Assembly: GCA_025769875.1 (NCBI GenBank)
Contig: JAGFNK010000415.1
Coordinates: forward strand, 1-46,965
Direction of reading: 5' to 3'
Length of the DNA stretch: 46,965 nt
DNA from: Russula earlei
Lineage: Eukaryota > Basidiomycota > Agaricomycetes > Russulales > Russulaceae
Below are positions 10,789 through 21,314 of the stretch, in pieces; the first letter of the stretch is position 1, and each line of letters opens with the position of its first letter. The notes beneath the pieces are model-generated. The model did not search any database and had not been told where the DNA came from. It saw nothing but the letters and a program-made list of their open reading frames with translations. The translations under genes and the position numbers were made by a program.

Positions 10789-11409
10789 CTAGACAACTGT
10801 TATAGTCCAATGACCGTTGTTCCAAGGATATGCAATGGTGTAGGCTGGCTTTAGTCGAATGGTATCGGGTCTTCCTTGATGTTTTCTTAATTGGATTCGG
10901 GAGTATTCTTCAGTAATGCTGCTTTGTGTTAGAACTACTCGGGTTTTCCACAGATATCCTTCAAATTCTGCTGGGGAGATGGCAAAGTCACTTATTTCCT
11001 TGGTGGGGTGCTTGTAAACTATAAAGTGTGTCAGTCGTTGATGCCAAGCTTGGGTACAATAATTCTTGAATTCAATTAACTCTCTCCTTGAACGCGTAGG
11101 TAGGTTTAATGCTAAGAAGGATTGTTCTGGTAGATAACAGTGTAAATCAGTATTCCTAAGATCGGTACTATCAGGGGATTCAACAAGGGGTGATGCAAAG
11201 GGTTGGACAGGTATGACAGGGGTAGGAATACGATTGGTAAACAAGGGTACGTAGGCGTCAGGAGGGGTAGGAGGTAATGGTCTTTCAACAAGAAATCCTC
11301 TTGCGTTGGGAACTGTTTCTCTCTCAGGGGGTCGTTGGGATGACGCGCGTCTCCTGTGTCGAGGAGCCAGATTTATCGAATGGGGAGATGGTAATCGCCT
11401 GGCGTCCAC
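10789..11409 (-). CDS. Pre-Gag frame 3, methionine-free, element B
   Basis: An intact frame of about 206 codons ending at a TAG just before the Gag ATG. It contains no ATG codon. Copy E has the same frame (43239-43859), intact and nearly identical. Its start is not defined by an AUG: a possible intron (11399-11484, 86 nt) would join it in frame to the preceding frame 2. The first 70 residues are Pro/Arg-rich; the rest looks globular (LHCYLPEQSFLALNLP, WHQRLTHFIVYKHP, FEGYLWKTRVVL). No family recognised. Confidence 0.6.
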   Translation of the reverse strand: MDARRLPSPHSINLAPRHRRRASSQRPPERETVPNARGFLVERPLPPTPPDAYVPLFTNRIPTPVIPVQPFASPLVESPDSTDLRNTDLHCYLPEQSFLALNLPTRSRRELIEFKNYCTQAWHQRLTHFIVYKHPTKEISDFAISPAEFEGYLWKTRVVLTQSSITEEYSRIQLRKHQGRPDTIRLKPAYTIAYPWNNGHWTITVV

Positions 11410-12290
11410 AAGGTAATTCCGTCAGGAGTAGGGGGTGTGTCTGGTCGAAAGTTGCACGTGCAATACTCTGTTTTGCAGTTACACCTTGCTGTCCACGGAT
11501 TTGACTCAGTATCTTCTGTGCTGGCAGACCAACGTTCTTGGCTAGTTGGGACAGTGGTCTGAATCGGTGTGAGGGGTCGAGGGGCGAGACTTGAGGCTTC
11601 TAGGATTGCTGGGACAGAATAGTATGCAGGGGGACCAGTATATGAGGCGTCTGGGCTGGTAATTGCCCAAGGTTGATTGTAGTCTGCGTCGTATAAGCCA
11701 AGAGTTAGTTTCCCAATCAAAGGTGTTGTGTATTCCTGGTACAACAGCAAGTTGGACGTAAGATTGATTTTCCCTTTGTATTCTGTTGAGACGTAGGTGG
11801 TAGAACTGGACAGTGAGACGATAGTAGCTGATGTATGTCCAAGCTAAGTAGAACAAGCGGTATCCTGTTCTCAAGGAGTGGATAATGATGTGGTGGCGTG
11901 GTTGAATGACTCTGGTCCAGAGGTTTAATTCACTGGTGCGTAAGGATTGGTAGTCAACTGGTTGTCCTTGGATGTTCTTTGCTTGAGCAAGGTGCCAATA
12001 TAATAGTTGTTGTCGTGCTGGTGGTAGAAGTCGACTAAGGGTTTCAAGGTATAGTGCGTGTTCGTCGTGGCTTAAGAGCTGTCCAAAAGGCAAGACTCCA
12101 AGGAACTCTTTAACAATAAGGTGGGGGAAGTCCTCGTGAGGTGGTTCAATTCTGGTACGTCGTGTAAGTTGGTTAAAGTGGTGACAGGGAACGCGACGGA
12201 GGTCCAGGTTCGATAGTGATTTAGATTTAGGACGTGTCTAGTGATAGCGTCTTCTTCTTCGTCTTCTTCTAAGGCGTATTCTCGAGGCAC
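11373..12290 (-). pseudogene. Pre-Gag frame 2, methionine-free, element B (frameshifted)
   Basis: The equivalent of the 305-codon frame at 42358-43275 in E, here split by indels into pieces at 12072-12290, 11542-12093 and 11373-11750. There is no ATG in the sense strand. The 5' edge is the acceptor of a possible intron (12290-12355, 66 nt, GTAAGA to TAAAG) whose removal would place A next to TG and create an ATG in this frame. Acidic start (ALEEDEEEDA), then a globular part with many Tyr, Trp and Leu, and a short Cys cluster (CNCKTEYCTC) near the end. Function unknown. Confidence 0.55.
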
Positions 12291-12358
12291 TTTAGTTAAA
12301 ACAAGAAAGGATCTTTATTCGATCTTTATTGAAGCGTTACAAGGGTGGTTCTTACTTT

Positions 12359-13286
12359 TTAAGAACCGTGCGCAAGATCTATAGTTTCGAGCTGGTACCT
12401 CTCAATTATTTCGAGAGGGTTAGGGGGAATACGAGGCGTAAAGCAAAAGCGAAGTAGCTGGGGGTTAAAGCGGATGGTGTCGACTGTATAAGTCGAATAG
12501 TGACGTAGGGACACGCGGTTACTGTTCTCCTCGAAGTGTAAGTAGCCGTATGCGAAAGCGAGACGTCCGTCCAAGAAGTCGTGTACGATAGATAAGCAAA
12601 ACGAGCCCTCGTAAGCAGGGCGGTAAATAGCAGGCAAGGTAAGTAGTTTCCTAAATAACGAGGTGTTAAAAATGTATGCGATGCGTCCAAGGGGGAAAGT
12701 CAGCGTCCGGGGCGTATATCCCGACGTTGGAGCAGATGCCGAAGGGGGTGAGATTGTACTGGGTGGCAAGGGCAGTGTTGGAGGGTTCTACCGCAAAAGT
12801 GTGGACGATGCGTGCACGAAAGGCGGTAGTGAAGGTGTCTGTGAATGCGCGACGAGCTAACTGGTCTGAGGTAGGGATGCGTCCAAGGTAGTCTTGATGA
12901 TTCAAGTCGTGGAGGGGACGCCACTGCTCCTGGCGACGATTGGTGGTAGGGAGGACGAAGTACTGGTGCGGATGGAAGCGAAATGCTGTGCAAGGGGGAC
13001 GGTCAAGGAAGCCTTCAGGCAAGGGAGGTCGGTCCGCTTGCTGTTGCTCGTTCTGCGCTGGAGGGGGAGTGCCGACAGGGACAAAGTCGCCTGGGATAGG
13101 CTGGGCAGTGGTAGGAGACGATGGTGGGAGCCTGTTGGGGAGTACAAGAGGCTGAGGGGTGAGGATGTGTCGACCGGGTCGATGTCTTCAGTGAGGATGC
13201 GAAGGGCAGGTGCGTGGGGTAGGTTGCAGAGGAGAAGGGAGGCGCAAGGAGGTGTTAACCAAAGTGGGGGAGTTAGGAGTGGACAC
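12359..13286 (-). pseudogene. Pre-Gag frame 1, methionine-free, element B (frameshifted)
   Basis: The equivalent of the 307-codon frame at 41364-42287 in E. In B indels break it into overlapping pieces (12902-13285, 12666-13022 and 12359-12769). It has no ATG. A possible intron (13286-13347, 62 nt, GTACGT to CTCAAG) would join an A to the TG at 13284-13285 and make the start codon. The N-terminal 85 residues are Ser/Thr/Pro-rich, the remainder looks globular (YFVLPTTNR, AFTDTFTTAFRARIV, IAYIFNTSLFRKLL). No family recognised. Confidence 0.55.
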
Positions 13287-13320
13287 TTGAGCGTTGGCTG
13301 GTCAATACAGGGATGATGAG

Positions 13321-13330
13321 AGACTGTCCA
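13321..13330 (-). promoter_or_regulatory. Self-priming primer-binding site of element B
   Basis: The minus strand reads TGGACAGTCT two bases after the CA end of the 5' LTR. It is the exact reverse complement of AGACTGTCCA at 13616-13625 (minus strand) in the same LTR, which lies about 30 bp below a TATATAAG box. This is the arrangement used for self-priming by Tf1/sushi-type elements, rather than a tRNA primer. Confidence 0.8.
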
Positions 13331-13332
13331 GA

Positions 13333-14158
13333 TGTCAAGACACGTACTGCTGATCACTAAGGACTCAGGAGCAGGTGGGCAAGGGTCGGAACAGATGGTA
13401 CGCGGCGTAAGCGGCGTTGAACAGGAGGACGAGCCAAACGACTAGAGATACCAGATGGGGACTGGTAGTGTTGCAAGAGGCAGAGGCGAAGAGTAGAGGC
13501 CAGTGCAGCGAGGGGCTTTAAACAAGGCGGTCGTTGAAGAGTACCTTGAGGACGAGGGAAGGCTTTAGACTGAGCGGTCGCAGGGGAGTACCCAGGAAGA
13601 TGAGAGTATCACAAATGGACAGTCTGACGACTGCCATGCTTCATTGGGGCTTATATACAGTGTACAGGGTCGATTACAAAGCACTGGGACTATTCTAGAC
13701 TCTTTGGTACCATCCAATAGGACTACAGAGGCATAAACTTGCTTGTGTCAACTTTCAGGCTTACTGAGCGCATTACTGATCATTGTGGAGCGATGACATC
13801 ATTATGATGTCACTGTGGAGCGCTTAGTGAGCCTATGAGGTCACTGTGGAGTCGCTCAGTCAGCCATGATGTCATTGGAGCCTTGATGACGTCAGATGAT
13901 TTATGCAACAGTTTCTAAGAGTTTGTGCCGCTGTTTCGGGTCCATGGTGGCTGAGTGGCCATGTGGCTGCCACGCGATGATTACCCGATTAGGAAACTGG
14001 TGCCTGGTCGTGTTATAGTGCCTTTGCAATAGCAATATCTTGTACCACAGGAGGGATAGCCCAGAAAATGGAAGGGAGTCGGCAATGCAAAGTGAGAGAG
14101 GTCTTTCTTGAGTAAAATAGGACAATCTTCGGCCAGGACTTGGCCTTGGTTCGGAACA
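13333..14158 (-). repeat. 5' LTR of element B (LTR family 1)
   Basis: An 826-bp LTR starting at 14158 (TGTTCCGAACC, minus strand) and ending TGTCTTGACA at 13333. It carries the promoter: TATATAAG on the minus strand at 13650-13657 and the predicted RNA start at 13625. A GTACGT splice-donor-like motif (13347 downward) lies 15 nt before the LTR end. Confidence 0.93.
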
Positions 14159-14548
14159 CACTTGCATCTGGGACAATGCAACCATTGAGTGACACAATAT
14201 TGACCACTCCAAGGAGCCCAATACTTTCAATGGTATGGTACGATGGCCTATTGAAACTATGTTAACAATCATGTACATGAGACAATCATAAGCAAGAAAT
14301 AACAACTTGACTCGTCAACGGCCTTACCAGATTGAAGTTTGTTCCCCAGGACATAATTTTGGACGCCCATTGAAGGATCCAGCGAAGATACTCTGAAATG
14401 GATTTCACTCAGAAATTCACATCATAAGCATCCTGGAGTTTGCCAGATTGATTCCGATGCATGACACACATTGGTCTGACCACTCACTGAAAGACCATCA
14501 CTTCATGCTTAATACCAAGATTTGATAACAACCCCATAATTGGGTGCC
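14159..14548. other. Unassigned sequence between elements B and D
   Basis: About 390 bp between the outer edge of the B LTR and the first recognisable pol codons of element D. No open frame of note, no terminal repeat and no match to the flank on the other side of B. It may be leftover host or element sequence from the rearrangement that removed the 5' part of D. Confidence 0.4.
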
Positions 14549-15621
14549 TAGGCATCAATTCTCCCATGCCGATACCATGGAACTCCAAAGACAAGCTAAT
14601 GATGAAATTACAAAATGGCCTACTGCAACTACAGAAGTAAACGCATTTCTAGGATTTTGCAACTTCTATTGACAATTTATCCACCAATACTCACAAATTG
14701 CACGACCCTTGTTTAATCTAACAAAGAAAGAACACCCCCTTAAATGGGAAGATGATGAAGAACAAGCGTTTAGAAAATTAATCCAAGTGTTCACGACGGC
14801 CCCAGTCCTCATGTTACCTGATCATACTAAACCCTTCGGCTCATCTGTGATGCAAGCGACTTTGCAGTTGGCGCAATCCTAGAACAACCTGATGAATTTA
14901 ACAGATATCACCCAATAGCCTATTTTTCAAAATCTTTGGACCCCGCACAACAAAATTACATGATCTATGATAAAGAACTCCTTGCCATTGTCTCAGCCCT
15001 CTGGCACTTCCGACACTACCTTGAAGGCGCTACACATCCCATTGATCTATGGACGGACCACAATAATTTGACATACTTCATGACAAAACAAAAACTCATG
15101 CGATGACAAGCCCAATGGGCACTCCTTCTCAGCAATTTTGACTTCACTATCACCCATCACCCAGGAACTATGAACAAAGCAGACAGTCTGTCCAGGTGGC
15201 CAGACTTTAAAGAGGAGATACAAAACAAAAATGATGGAAGGTGCTCCTAAACGACAAATATTTAAAGTTAGAGCAACACGCACCTCTGCTACCGAACCAA
15301 TCGGCGACCAAGAACTTCAATAACAACTACAATCTAGCAAAGACTACAACCCAGAAGTATCTAACACGTTAGCAATCATTATTAAGAGTGGACCAAGACG
15401 ATTATCCAAGGCTTACAGGACTGACCTTGAGGATGGACTAATATTGTTCAAAGGAAAAGTCTATATCCCAAACAACGACACCCTATGGAAGAAAATTCTG
15501 AAACTACATCATGACTCCCTTGCCACTGGGCATCCTGGCAATGGAAAACTTACGACTAATCAGCCAAAACTATTGGTGGCCAGGAATGCTAACCTATGTC
15601 AAAATAGGTAGATGGTTGCGC
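14549..15621 (+). pseudogene. RT end, RNase H and integrase zinc motif of element D
   Basis: Translation follows element B pol from the RT C-terminus (AFLGFCNFY) through RNase H (CDASDFAVGAIL, DKELLAI, WTDHNNLTYF) to the start of the HHCC motif of integrase. Stops include TGA at 14668-14670 and near 15104 where B has CGA, and TAA near 15319 where B has CAA. Single-base losses also occur (for example around 14838 and 15240). The segment ends at the insertion point of element C, within the codons for the GCAIC part of the zinc motif. Confidence 0.88.
15617..15621. repeat. Target-site duplication of element C, left copy
   Basis: TGCGC directly before the TG end of element C, matching 26013-26017 directly after its CA end. 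Five-base duplications are usual for Ty3/gypsy insertion. Confidence 0.9.
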
Positions 15622-16239
15622 TGTAACGGCGTCGTGGCCGTTAGAGCGTTAGCTCAAGGTTCAATGGGGGCCAAATCCCTGTGACTTGGTTCAAGGGTTC
15701 AATGGAGCTGGCTCAAGAGGCCGGATAAAAGGTTTAGCGTCTCAAGGCTGAGTCAGACAATGACTCAGTCCGCAGACAGAGTCGATCTTCTGGTTTCACA
15801 GAAGAGGAGGGTGATGAGAGAGAGGCAGAGGAGGAAGAGGAACACAAAGGTTCCTTGAGGTGTTCTTAGGTCAAGCAGAGTATAGGCCAGCACAAGCAAG
15901 TTGTGATTGAGAGAGTATACAGGGCAAGGGATGCGACAGGAAATGGGACAAAGCTAAGCTTGGGGCATTCCGCAGCTTCTACAGGCGCTTAAATACTGTA
16001 TGTAGTGAGGCTGTACAGTACTATAAGCGGAACAATAGATAAAGGTAGGCCAATAGCCAAAGTGACTCAACAATAGGTGAAACACAATAAGTGAAACACA
16101 ATAGGTGAAACATAATAGGTGAAACACAATAGGAGATCACCATCAAGGGATGAAACCATAACCGTGGAGACAAGGATAACAAAGGAGAACAATAAGGAGA
16201 GAGATTACGGATGAACCAGAAAAGGGGTAAACTACAACA
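15622..16239 (-). repeat. 3' LTR of element C (LTR family 3)
   Basis: A 618-bp repeat with TGTAACGGC at one end and CTACAACA at the other. It matches 23774-24240 plus 25863-26012. It lacks ATG on its sense strand downstream of the predicted RNA start. Confidence 0.95.
16071..16133. repeat. Short tandem repeat in the element C LTR
   Basis: Four to five copies of a 14-15-nt unit close to AATAGGTGAAACACA, each slightly varied. The Tc1 element in the other LTR (24241) sits inside the same array, at a TA between two units. The array lies in U3, upstream of the promoter on the minus strand, and could hold repeated regulatory sites. Confidence 0.75.
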
Positions 16240-16258
16240 TCATGCCCCCCTCATGCTT
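16240..16258 (-). promoter_or_regulatory. Polypurine tract of element C
   Basis: The minus strand has GAGGGGGGCATGA directly before the 3' LTR start (TGTTGTAG). It would prime plus-strand cDNA synthesis. Confidence 0.8.
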
Positions 16259-16269
16259 AGTTCTCCGAA

Positions 16270-16707
16270 CTAATCGGTCTCAGGACCCGACTCACAGAGT
16301 TCATCGCCTTCGACTTCTGGCCATGCGCTCTGGGGTCCCATTGCCCTGGGACAGAAGCCTCTGTAGCTCCGGTGAGTCCTCCTAAGGATGCAATCCACTT
16401 GACCACTACAGTTGGTGTGAGGCCTGTTACAGTCTTTATTCCAATGCCCTCTGGTGTTACAGTGCCTGCAGATGTGTTGTCGCTTCTGGAGCTGATGGCG
16501 CTGTGCTTTAGTCATACGTGCAGGGGTGAGAGGGGTGTTAGGGGTGCTAGCGTCGTCAGAGAACATTTGTGGAAAGTGGGAGGGTGATCCCATAGGAGCA
16601 TCATTTTGGGATTGATCGACAATGAGGGGGAGTTAGGGAGAGAGGGGGGTGAATGGAGAGTGAGGAAGGAGAGGTGGGTGGTTCTTTTGATTCTTCGATT
16701 TTGTCAT
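16270..16707 (-). pseudogene. 3' zinc-knuckle frame of element C
   Basis: Downstream of pol, an ATG at 16707 opens a frame (MTKSKNQKNHPP) that meets one in-frame TAA near 16635 and then continues to 16270, just before the polypurine tract. The second part (107 codons from an ATG at 16593) has a CX2CX4HX4C knuckle, CRHCNTRGHWNKDC, preceded by a basic stretch (KAQRHQLQKRQH). Such knuckles bind nucleic acid and normally sit in Gag. A knuckle protein at the far 3' end, where retroviruses keep env or accessory genes, is unusual. It may be an accessory nucleocapsid-like protein; the single stop makes present activity doubtful. Confidence 0.6.
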
Positions 16708-16789
16708 AGCTCCCCGCTAATGAATAGTATGGCCCGGTACCTCGGGTAAGGCCACCATCAGACATGAGATTGTCGAGTTGATGACAAAC

Positions 16790-19271
16790 TCAGACAGAAG
16801 TATTGTTGGCGCGGAGGCGGGCACGGATGGCGGCAGTTTCTTTGGTATGAGCTTGGATCTCATGGAGTCGATCAGCCAATTGTCCCTGCAGAACACTTAA
16901 GGCTCCTTGGATAGATGTGCATTTGCCTTCTAAGATTTTCAATTGGAACGAACTGGTACGGAGGCGGTAGACGTCAGTGAGGGCGCCAGGGTCGTGAAGG
17001 TTTTCAAGGGCTTGGGCAGCGTCAAAGTGGAAAGGGTGGTCCTCGATTAGGAGGTGGAGGTCAGAGGTGGTCACAGAAGGGTGGGGGGCAGAGACAACAG
17101 GCCGAGCAATAAGTTTTTCTCCGTAGGTGGGTTCTCCTCGACCCGCAGTTCCTAGAAGCATAGGTTCGCCATTGTAGAGAGCGACGCGTAAGTATGGTAA
17201 AAGGTGTTTCCGCCCATTGACATGAATATAAAAGGGGGGAACATGCGTGTAAGGTTCATAAACAAACCAGGGGGGACCAGGGTGAGTGGGGTCCTCCTCA
17301 GTCGGGGTGGGTGAGGGGGTTCCTTTGTGGATAGCGAGTGGATTGAGGGTGGCGGCGAGGTCCTGGAGTTCGGTCTCTTCTGGAACAATGAGAGTATGTT
17401 GATCAATGATATGTTGGATGACTTCAGGTGAGAGGGGCTCTTGTTTAATGGTGGGGGAAGGGGTGAGAACAGGTAAGGGGGATGAGGTAGGAGACGACAT
17501 GGGGGTATTGTAAGTGGAGGTAGCATGTTCGTGGTGCCAGGCCGACCACTCAGAGGGAGTGGGAGTATTTATAGAAGCTGACCATGTAATGTGGTTCCAT
17601 ATCAAATCAGTAAGCACTGCTCTTCGTATAGACAAATGAAACTCTGAAAAACGGGGATCCATCATAAGAAGTTGAAAGCCGTGGAAGTCGCCAGGGGAAA
17701 GAATTCTGGAAAACAGTTGTTCCCTGGTGGCTATGTTAAAGATCGTGTGTCCGTGGTCGGGGATAGTGGGATCATTAACTGAATAGGAAGGGGGGTTCCG
17801 AGTGTTAATTCGGGGGAGTAGGGTACGTTGCTGTATCGTAAGATTTGAAAACTGGTCTTCTAGGTCGTCTAGACTTTCGTCTGATTGATGTGATTCTGTA
17901 GGGTCAAGGTTAACGGAAGACATGGTACGGAGTTTGGTGGGTTGTCGTAGGTGAAACATGGTGATAGCATCTTGAGCATTTTTAAGGTTTGAAAGGGGCT
18001 CCCATGTGTCTTCTGCTGCGGAGTACCCTTTCCATTGGACCCTGTATTGGAGACGGCCCCTATGGATGCATTGGGCCGTGATTTTTTCGACTTCGTATTC
18101 TCCCGAGATAAGGTCAGGTGGCGGTTCGGGGAAGTTTGGTCCATGTTCGGCTGTTTCCATGATTGGAGATAAGAGGGAAGCATGAAATACGTCATGGATG
18201 TTCCATTGGGGGGGTAATTGGAGCTGATAAATGACATGGGAGATTTGCTTGATGATAGTAAAAGGGCTGAATCGTTTGGGGCGGAACTTATGAAACTGAT
18301 GGGGAGTTTTCAAATTAGTGCCTTCCAGCCAAACCTTCTGTCCTTCTTCGAAACCTTTAAACTTGGTTTCCTTGATCCAGTTGTTTTGTACCTTTCTCAT
18401 TGCTTCTTGTGCCGATTCCCTCATGTCTTTCAACGCCTTGAGTCGTTCTTGGATTCCAGGAAACTTAGATTTGAGTTGAGTGCCAAGTCCTTGTGGGTTG
18501 AAGCCCATGAGGAGTTCATACGGGGTTTTCTTGGTGGTGGTGGACTTATGGGCATTGAAATGATACTGAGCTATGGGGAGCCAATGCGCCCATTCTTCTT
18601 GTTTTTCTCCTGTGTAAATGCGGAGATACATCTCTAGAGTTTGATTGGTTCGTTCCGATTGTCCATCGGTTTGGGGGTGGTAGGTGGTGCTCAGGTTCTG
18701 GTTGATTCCTAGAATTCGAGAAACTTCTTTGAATAGGTCAGAGGTAAATTGAGGGTCACGATCGGAAATGATTTTAGAAGGGACCCTGGTCCAAGGGAAG
18801 GCATGTCGTAAAAACAATTTAGCCATTGCCAGGGTCCCCATGTCTTTATGACACAGTATGAATATTGCTGCTTTGGTGGAGTCATGATCGGTGATGGTCA
18901 TAATGGTATTGTATTCTTCTGATAATGGAAGGTCGACGATCCAGTCGATCGCTATGGTTTGGAATGGTTTCTGGAACTCTGGGGGGATCGGGTAAATTGG
19001 GGGGGTGAGTTGGGTGCGTGGAAGACTTGTTGGCTTGACAGACGGCACAGCCTCGAATGTAGTCCCTGATGAAGTAGGCCATTTTTGGCCACCAGAAGGA
19101 TTCTTGAATTGAATATAGGGTTCGGGCATTTCCCGTGTGTCCACCAAGGATACTGTCGTGGTAGGTATGTAAAATTTTTCGTAAGAGGGGCTCTTGATAT
19201 GGTACCACCAATTTTCCGTCTTTGAGTAGTGCCTCTTCTTCCTCTTGGAGACCATGTTTAACCTTCCACAT
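16790..19271 (-). pseudogene. Integrase, chromodomain and long C-terminal extension, element C
   Basis: Two overlapping frames with a shift near 19020. The first (18882-19271) has the zinc motif ending RGCAVCQ. The second (16790-19255, 821 codons) has catalytic D104 (AIDWIVDLP), D165 (IISDRDPQF) and E201 (HPQTDGQSER), then a chromodomain at about 385-435 (YRVQWKGY, DTWEP). Beyond this lie some 380 further residues: a region near 445-560 starting MSSVNLDPTE, a Ser/Pro-rich part, a block near 660-720 (PPWFVYEPYTH) and a C-terminal predicted coiled coil (LSVLQGQLADRLHEIQ). Most chromoviruses end soon after the chromodomain; this extension is unexplained, and element A seems to have one too. Confidence 0.85.
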
Positions 19272-19295
19272 GAGGAGATCTGACTTTCGTTTTCT

Positions 19296-19960
19296 TTATT
19301 CGGTTAATACTTGCTCATAGAGGTCCTCAGTGTGAAGCGTGCGAATAAAAAGTTTGTCCGGTAGCGCCGTGATGTTCTGATTATCTTCCAACCCATCATT
19401 GTGGTCAGGTCGTCGTGAAAGGGTGTCTGCGCGATTGGAGATTCCTGGTTTGTGGTGGATTTCGAAGTGATAATCCGCAAGAGTTGAGATGTATCTGGCA
19501 ATTCTTCGGTTGATCTTGTGGGGGAGTCGGTAGTGGGCCAGGTTAGCATGATCTGTAAAAATCTTGATGGGGTGTTTAGTCCCAACTAACAGGTATCGCC
19601 AGTGTTGGAGTGCAAGGATCAGAGCCAGGAACTCCCTGTCCCAAACTGGGTAGTTCCTTTCTGCTTCATTGAAGGCGTGTGACATGTTTCCAATCATTTT
19701 CCTTTTTCCTCTCTGGTCCTTTTGGAAGAGGATCGCCCCAGTGGCAAATTGTGAAGCGTCAGTCTCTAATTCATATGGGAGATCAGGGTTGGCAGTGTAT
19801 AGTTCAGGGTCATCGCAGACTGCTGATATCAGGGTTTCTAGGGCTGTGGTCGCTTCTGGGGTCCAGAGGAAGGGGGTTCCTTTCTTGATCGTGGAGAAAA
19901 TGGGGCGAGCTATTTTTGCGAAGTCTCGGATAAATGGTCATTGGTAATTGAGGGCGTCCA
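19296..19960 (-). pseudogene. RNase H of element C
   Basis: The frame 19296-19697 holds the second half of RNase H (WDREFLALILALQHW, FTDHANLAHY) and its tail (HKPGISNRADTLSRRPD). The first half with the catalytic Asp (ETDASQFATGAIL) is read upstream, to about 19930, after a frameshift. The motif order and spacing match the Ty3/gypsy RNase H. A stop separates it from integrase near 19290. Confidence 0.8.
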
Positions 19961-20438
19961 TGATCTGTTGCACCTGTTTTAGATTGTTGGGAGGTCTCGG
20001 CCAGTTTTTGAGACCGTTCATTTTGACTGGGTCGATTTTAAGGGTCCCTTGGTTGATCTGGAAACCCAAGAAATCAATTTCATGTTGTTCGAAAGCGCAC
20101 TTTGATGCCTTCAGGAAATAGGAGTCTCTTTCGAGTAAGTCAAGGAACTGCATGATTTGTTGATGAAGAAGCTCTTCTCCTACACCTGTGGCTATTGCCA
20201 CATCGTCTAGATAGTTGCAGGTATTTTCTGGGTATTTTAGAAGCCAGGGTCTGAGGGTATGGTTCATTGCTCGTTGGAAGGCAGCTGGGGCGTTGGTGAA
20301 GCCGAAACCTATCACCATGGGGATGAAGGTGCCAAATTGAGTTTTAAAGGCGCCTTTGTGTCGGTCTTTGGGGTGGATCAGGATGTTATTGTAGCCAGCT
20401 CGGACGTTGAATTTACTGAAGGTGGTTTTGCCCCTAAG
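19938..20438 (-). pseudogene. Reverse transcriptase palm of element C
   Basis: The frame 19938-20318 contains GFGFTNAPAAFQRAMN and the catalytic box NYLDDVAIA. Upstream, after a stop at 20439, the sequence reads through the first palm motif, in which the usual KFD is KFN (FSKFNVRAGYNNI). This would replace the first catalytic aspartate, so the copy could not polymerise DNA even if the stop were absent. Confidence 0.8.
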
Positions 20439-21314
20439 TCAGTGCAATTGTTCTTCCATGTTGGGTAAGGCGTGGTAGTCAGGGACTGTGGCATTATTGA
20501 GTTTTCGGTAGTCGACTACCATTCGTGGGGCAGTGCCATCCTTTTTTTGAACGAAGAAGACCAGGGATACAAAATATGAAACGCCATCTTTGATCAAACC
20601 CTTAGCCAGGTCTTCTTGTATTTGTCTTGATAACTCTTGTTTCTCATTCTGGGGGAGCGGGTAGGTTCGGCAATCAAGGAACTTGGGGGCGTCGGGTTTC
20701 AGGATGATTCTAAAGTCGAGTTCTCCCTGACTGGGTGGGAGTTGTTTGGCTGCTTCTTCTGAAAAAACTCTTTGATGTTGTAGATATTTAGGGGGAATGA
20801 CAGTTGTCCTGATTTGTGCAACCCGTATTCTTGGTGACTTAGTTAGGGAGACAGGAGTGAGAAGGACCCCTAGATGATTTTTTAGGCGACCGGTACTCCA
20901 GTTGACAAGGGGGTTTAACGCTTTTAGGAAAGGGTAACTGAGAATCATTCTATCTTCTCCCAGGTTTGTGACGTAAAATGTGAGAAGCCGTGTGGTGGGG
21001 CCATGACGTACGGCCATATGGGCATAATGGGTTAGTGCTCCTCCTTGGTTACTGGTGCCATCTACATTGATGATGGGTCTGGGGGTTCTGAGAGTTCGAA
21101 GTGGAATTTGTAATTTTTCTACAATTCCTTGACTAATGAAGTTTTCTGTTGCTCCACTGTCTAGGAGTGCTTGGCCAGTCTTTCCATTTGTTGTGATCAT
21201 AAAGGGAACTTTCATTGAGTTTTCTTTATGTTGGACAATGGTATCTATTTGGGCCTTAGTACTGACTGTTGTACCTTGGCCTAGAGAAAATCCTCTTTGA
21301 GGATGAGGTCCCAA
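20439..21314 (-). pseudogene. Protease and RT start of element C
   Basis: A 291-codon frame: aspartic protease motif ALLDSGATENFI near residues 49-60, a second protease block (MILSYPFLKALNP) about 85 residues on, then the RT fingers (FVQKKDGTAPRMVVDYRKLNN). It ends in a TGA. The frame overlaps the knuckle-bearing Gag frame (21281 onward) by about 30 bases in another frame, either a recoding overlap or an indel. Confidence 0.8.

Larger units (their letters stand above)
4485..14158 (-). mobile_element. Ty3/gypsy element B, full length with two LTRs
   Basis: A complete 9.7-kb chromovirus on the minus strand: 5' LTR 13333-14158, primer-binding site 13321-13330, three pre-Gag reading frames, Gag-protease, an intact 960-codon RT-RNase H-integrase-chromodomain frame, polypurine tract 5315-5328 and 3' LTR 4485-5314. 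It is nearly identical to the plus-strand copy E that begins at 40490. A few single-base indels break the pre-Gag frames, Gag and protease. The 5-bp flanks do not match (TCTAT before 4485, AAGTG on the minus strand beyond 14158), so one side has been rearranged since insertion. Confidence 0.92.

Noticed and set aside
12894..13316. Open frame of 140 codons on the plus strand opposite pre-Gag frame 1 of element B
   Set aside because: It is a shadow of the sense frames; the equivalent in E (opposite strand, 41360-41707) is not conserved as one frame and has a low-complexity Gly/Arg-rich translation.
4366..14548. Element B as a simple insertion into element A
   Set aside because: No target duplication, and the sequence right of B does not continue element A.
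16071..16133. CRISPR-like array
   Set aside because: The repeats are 14-15 nt with no unique spacers, lie inside an LTR of a eukaryotic element, and have no associated genes.
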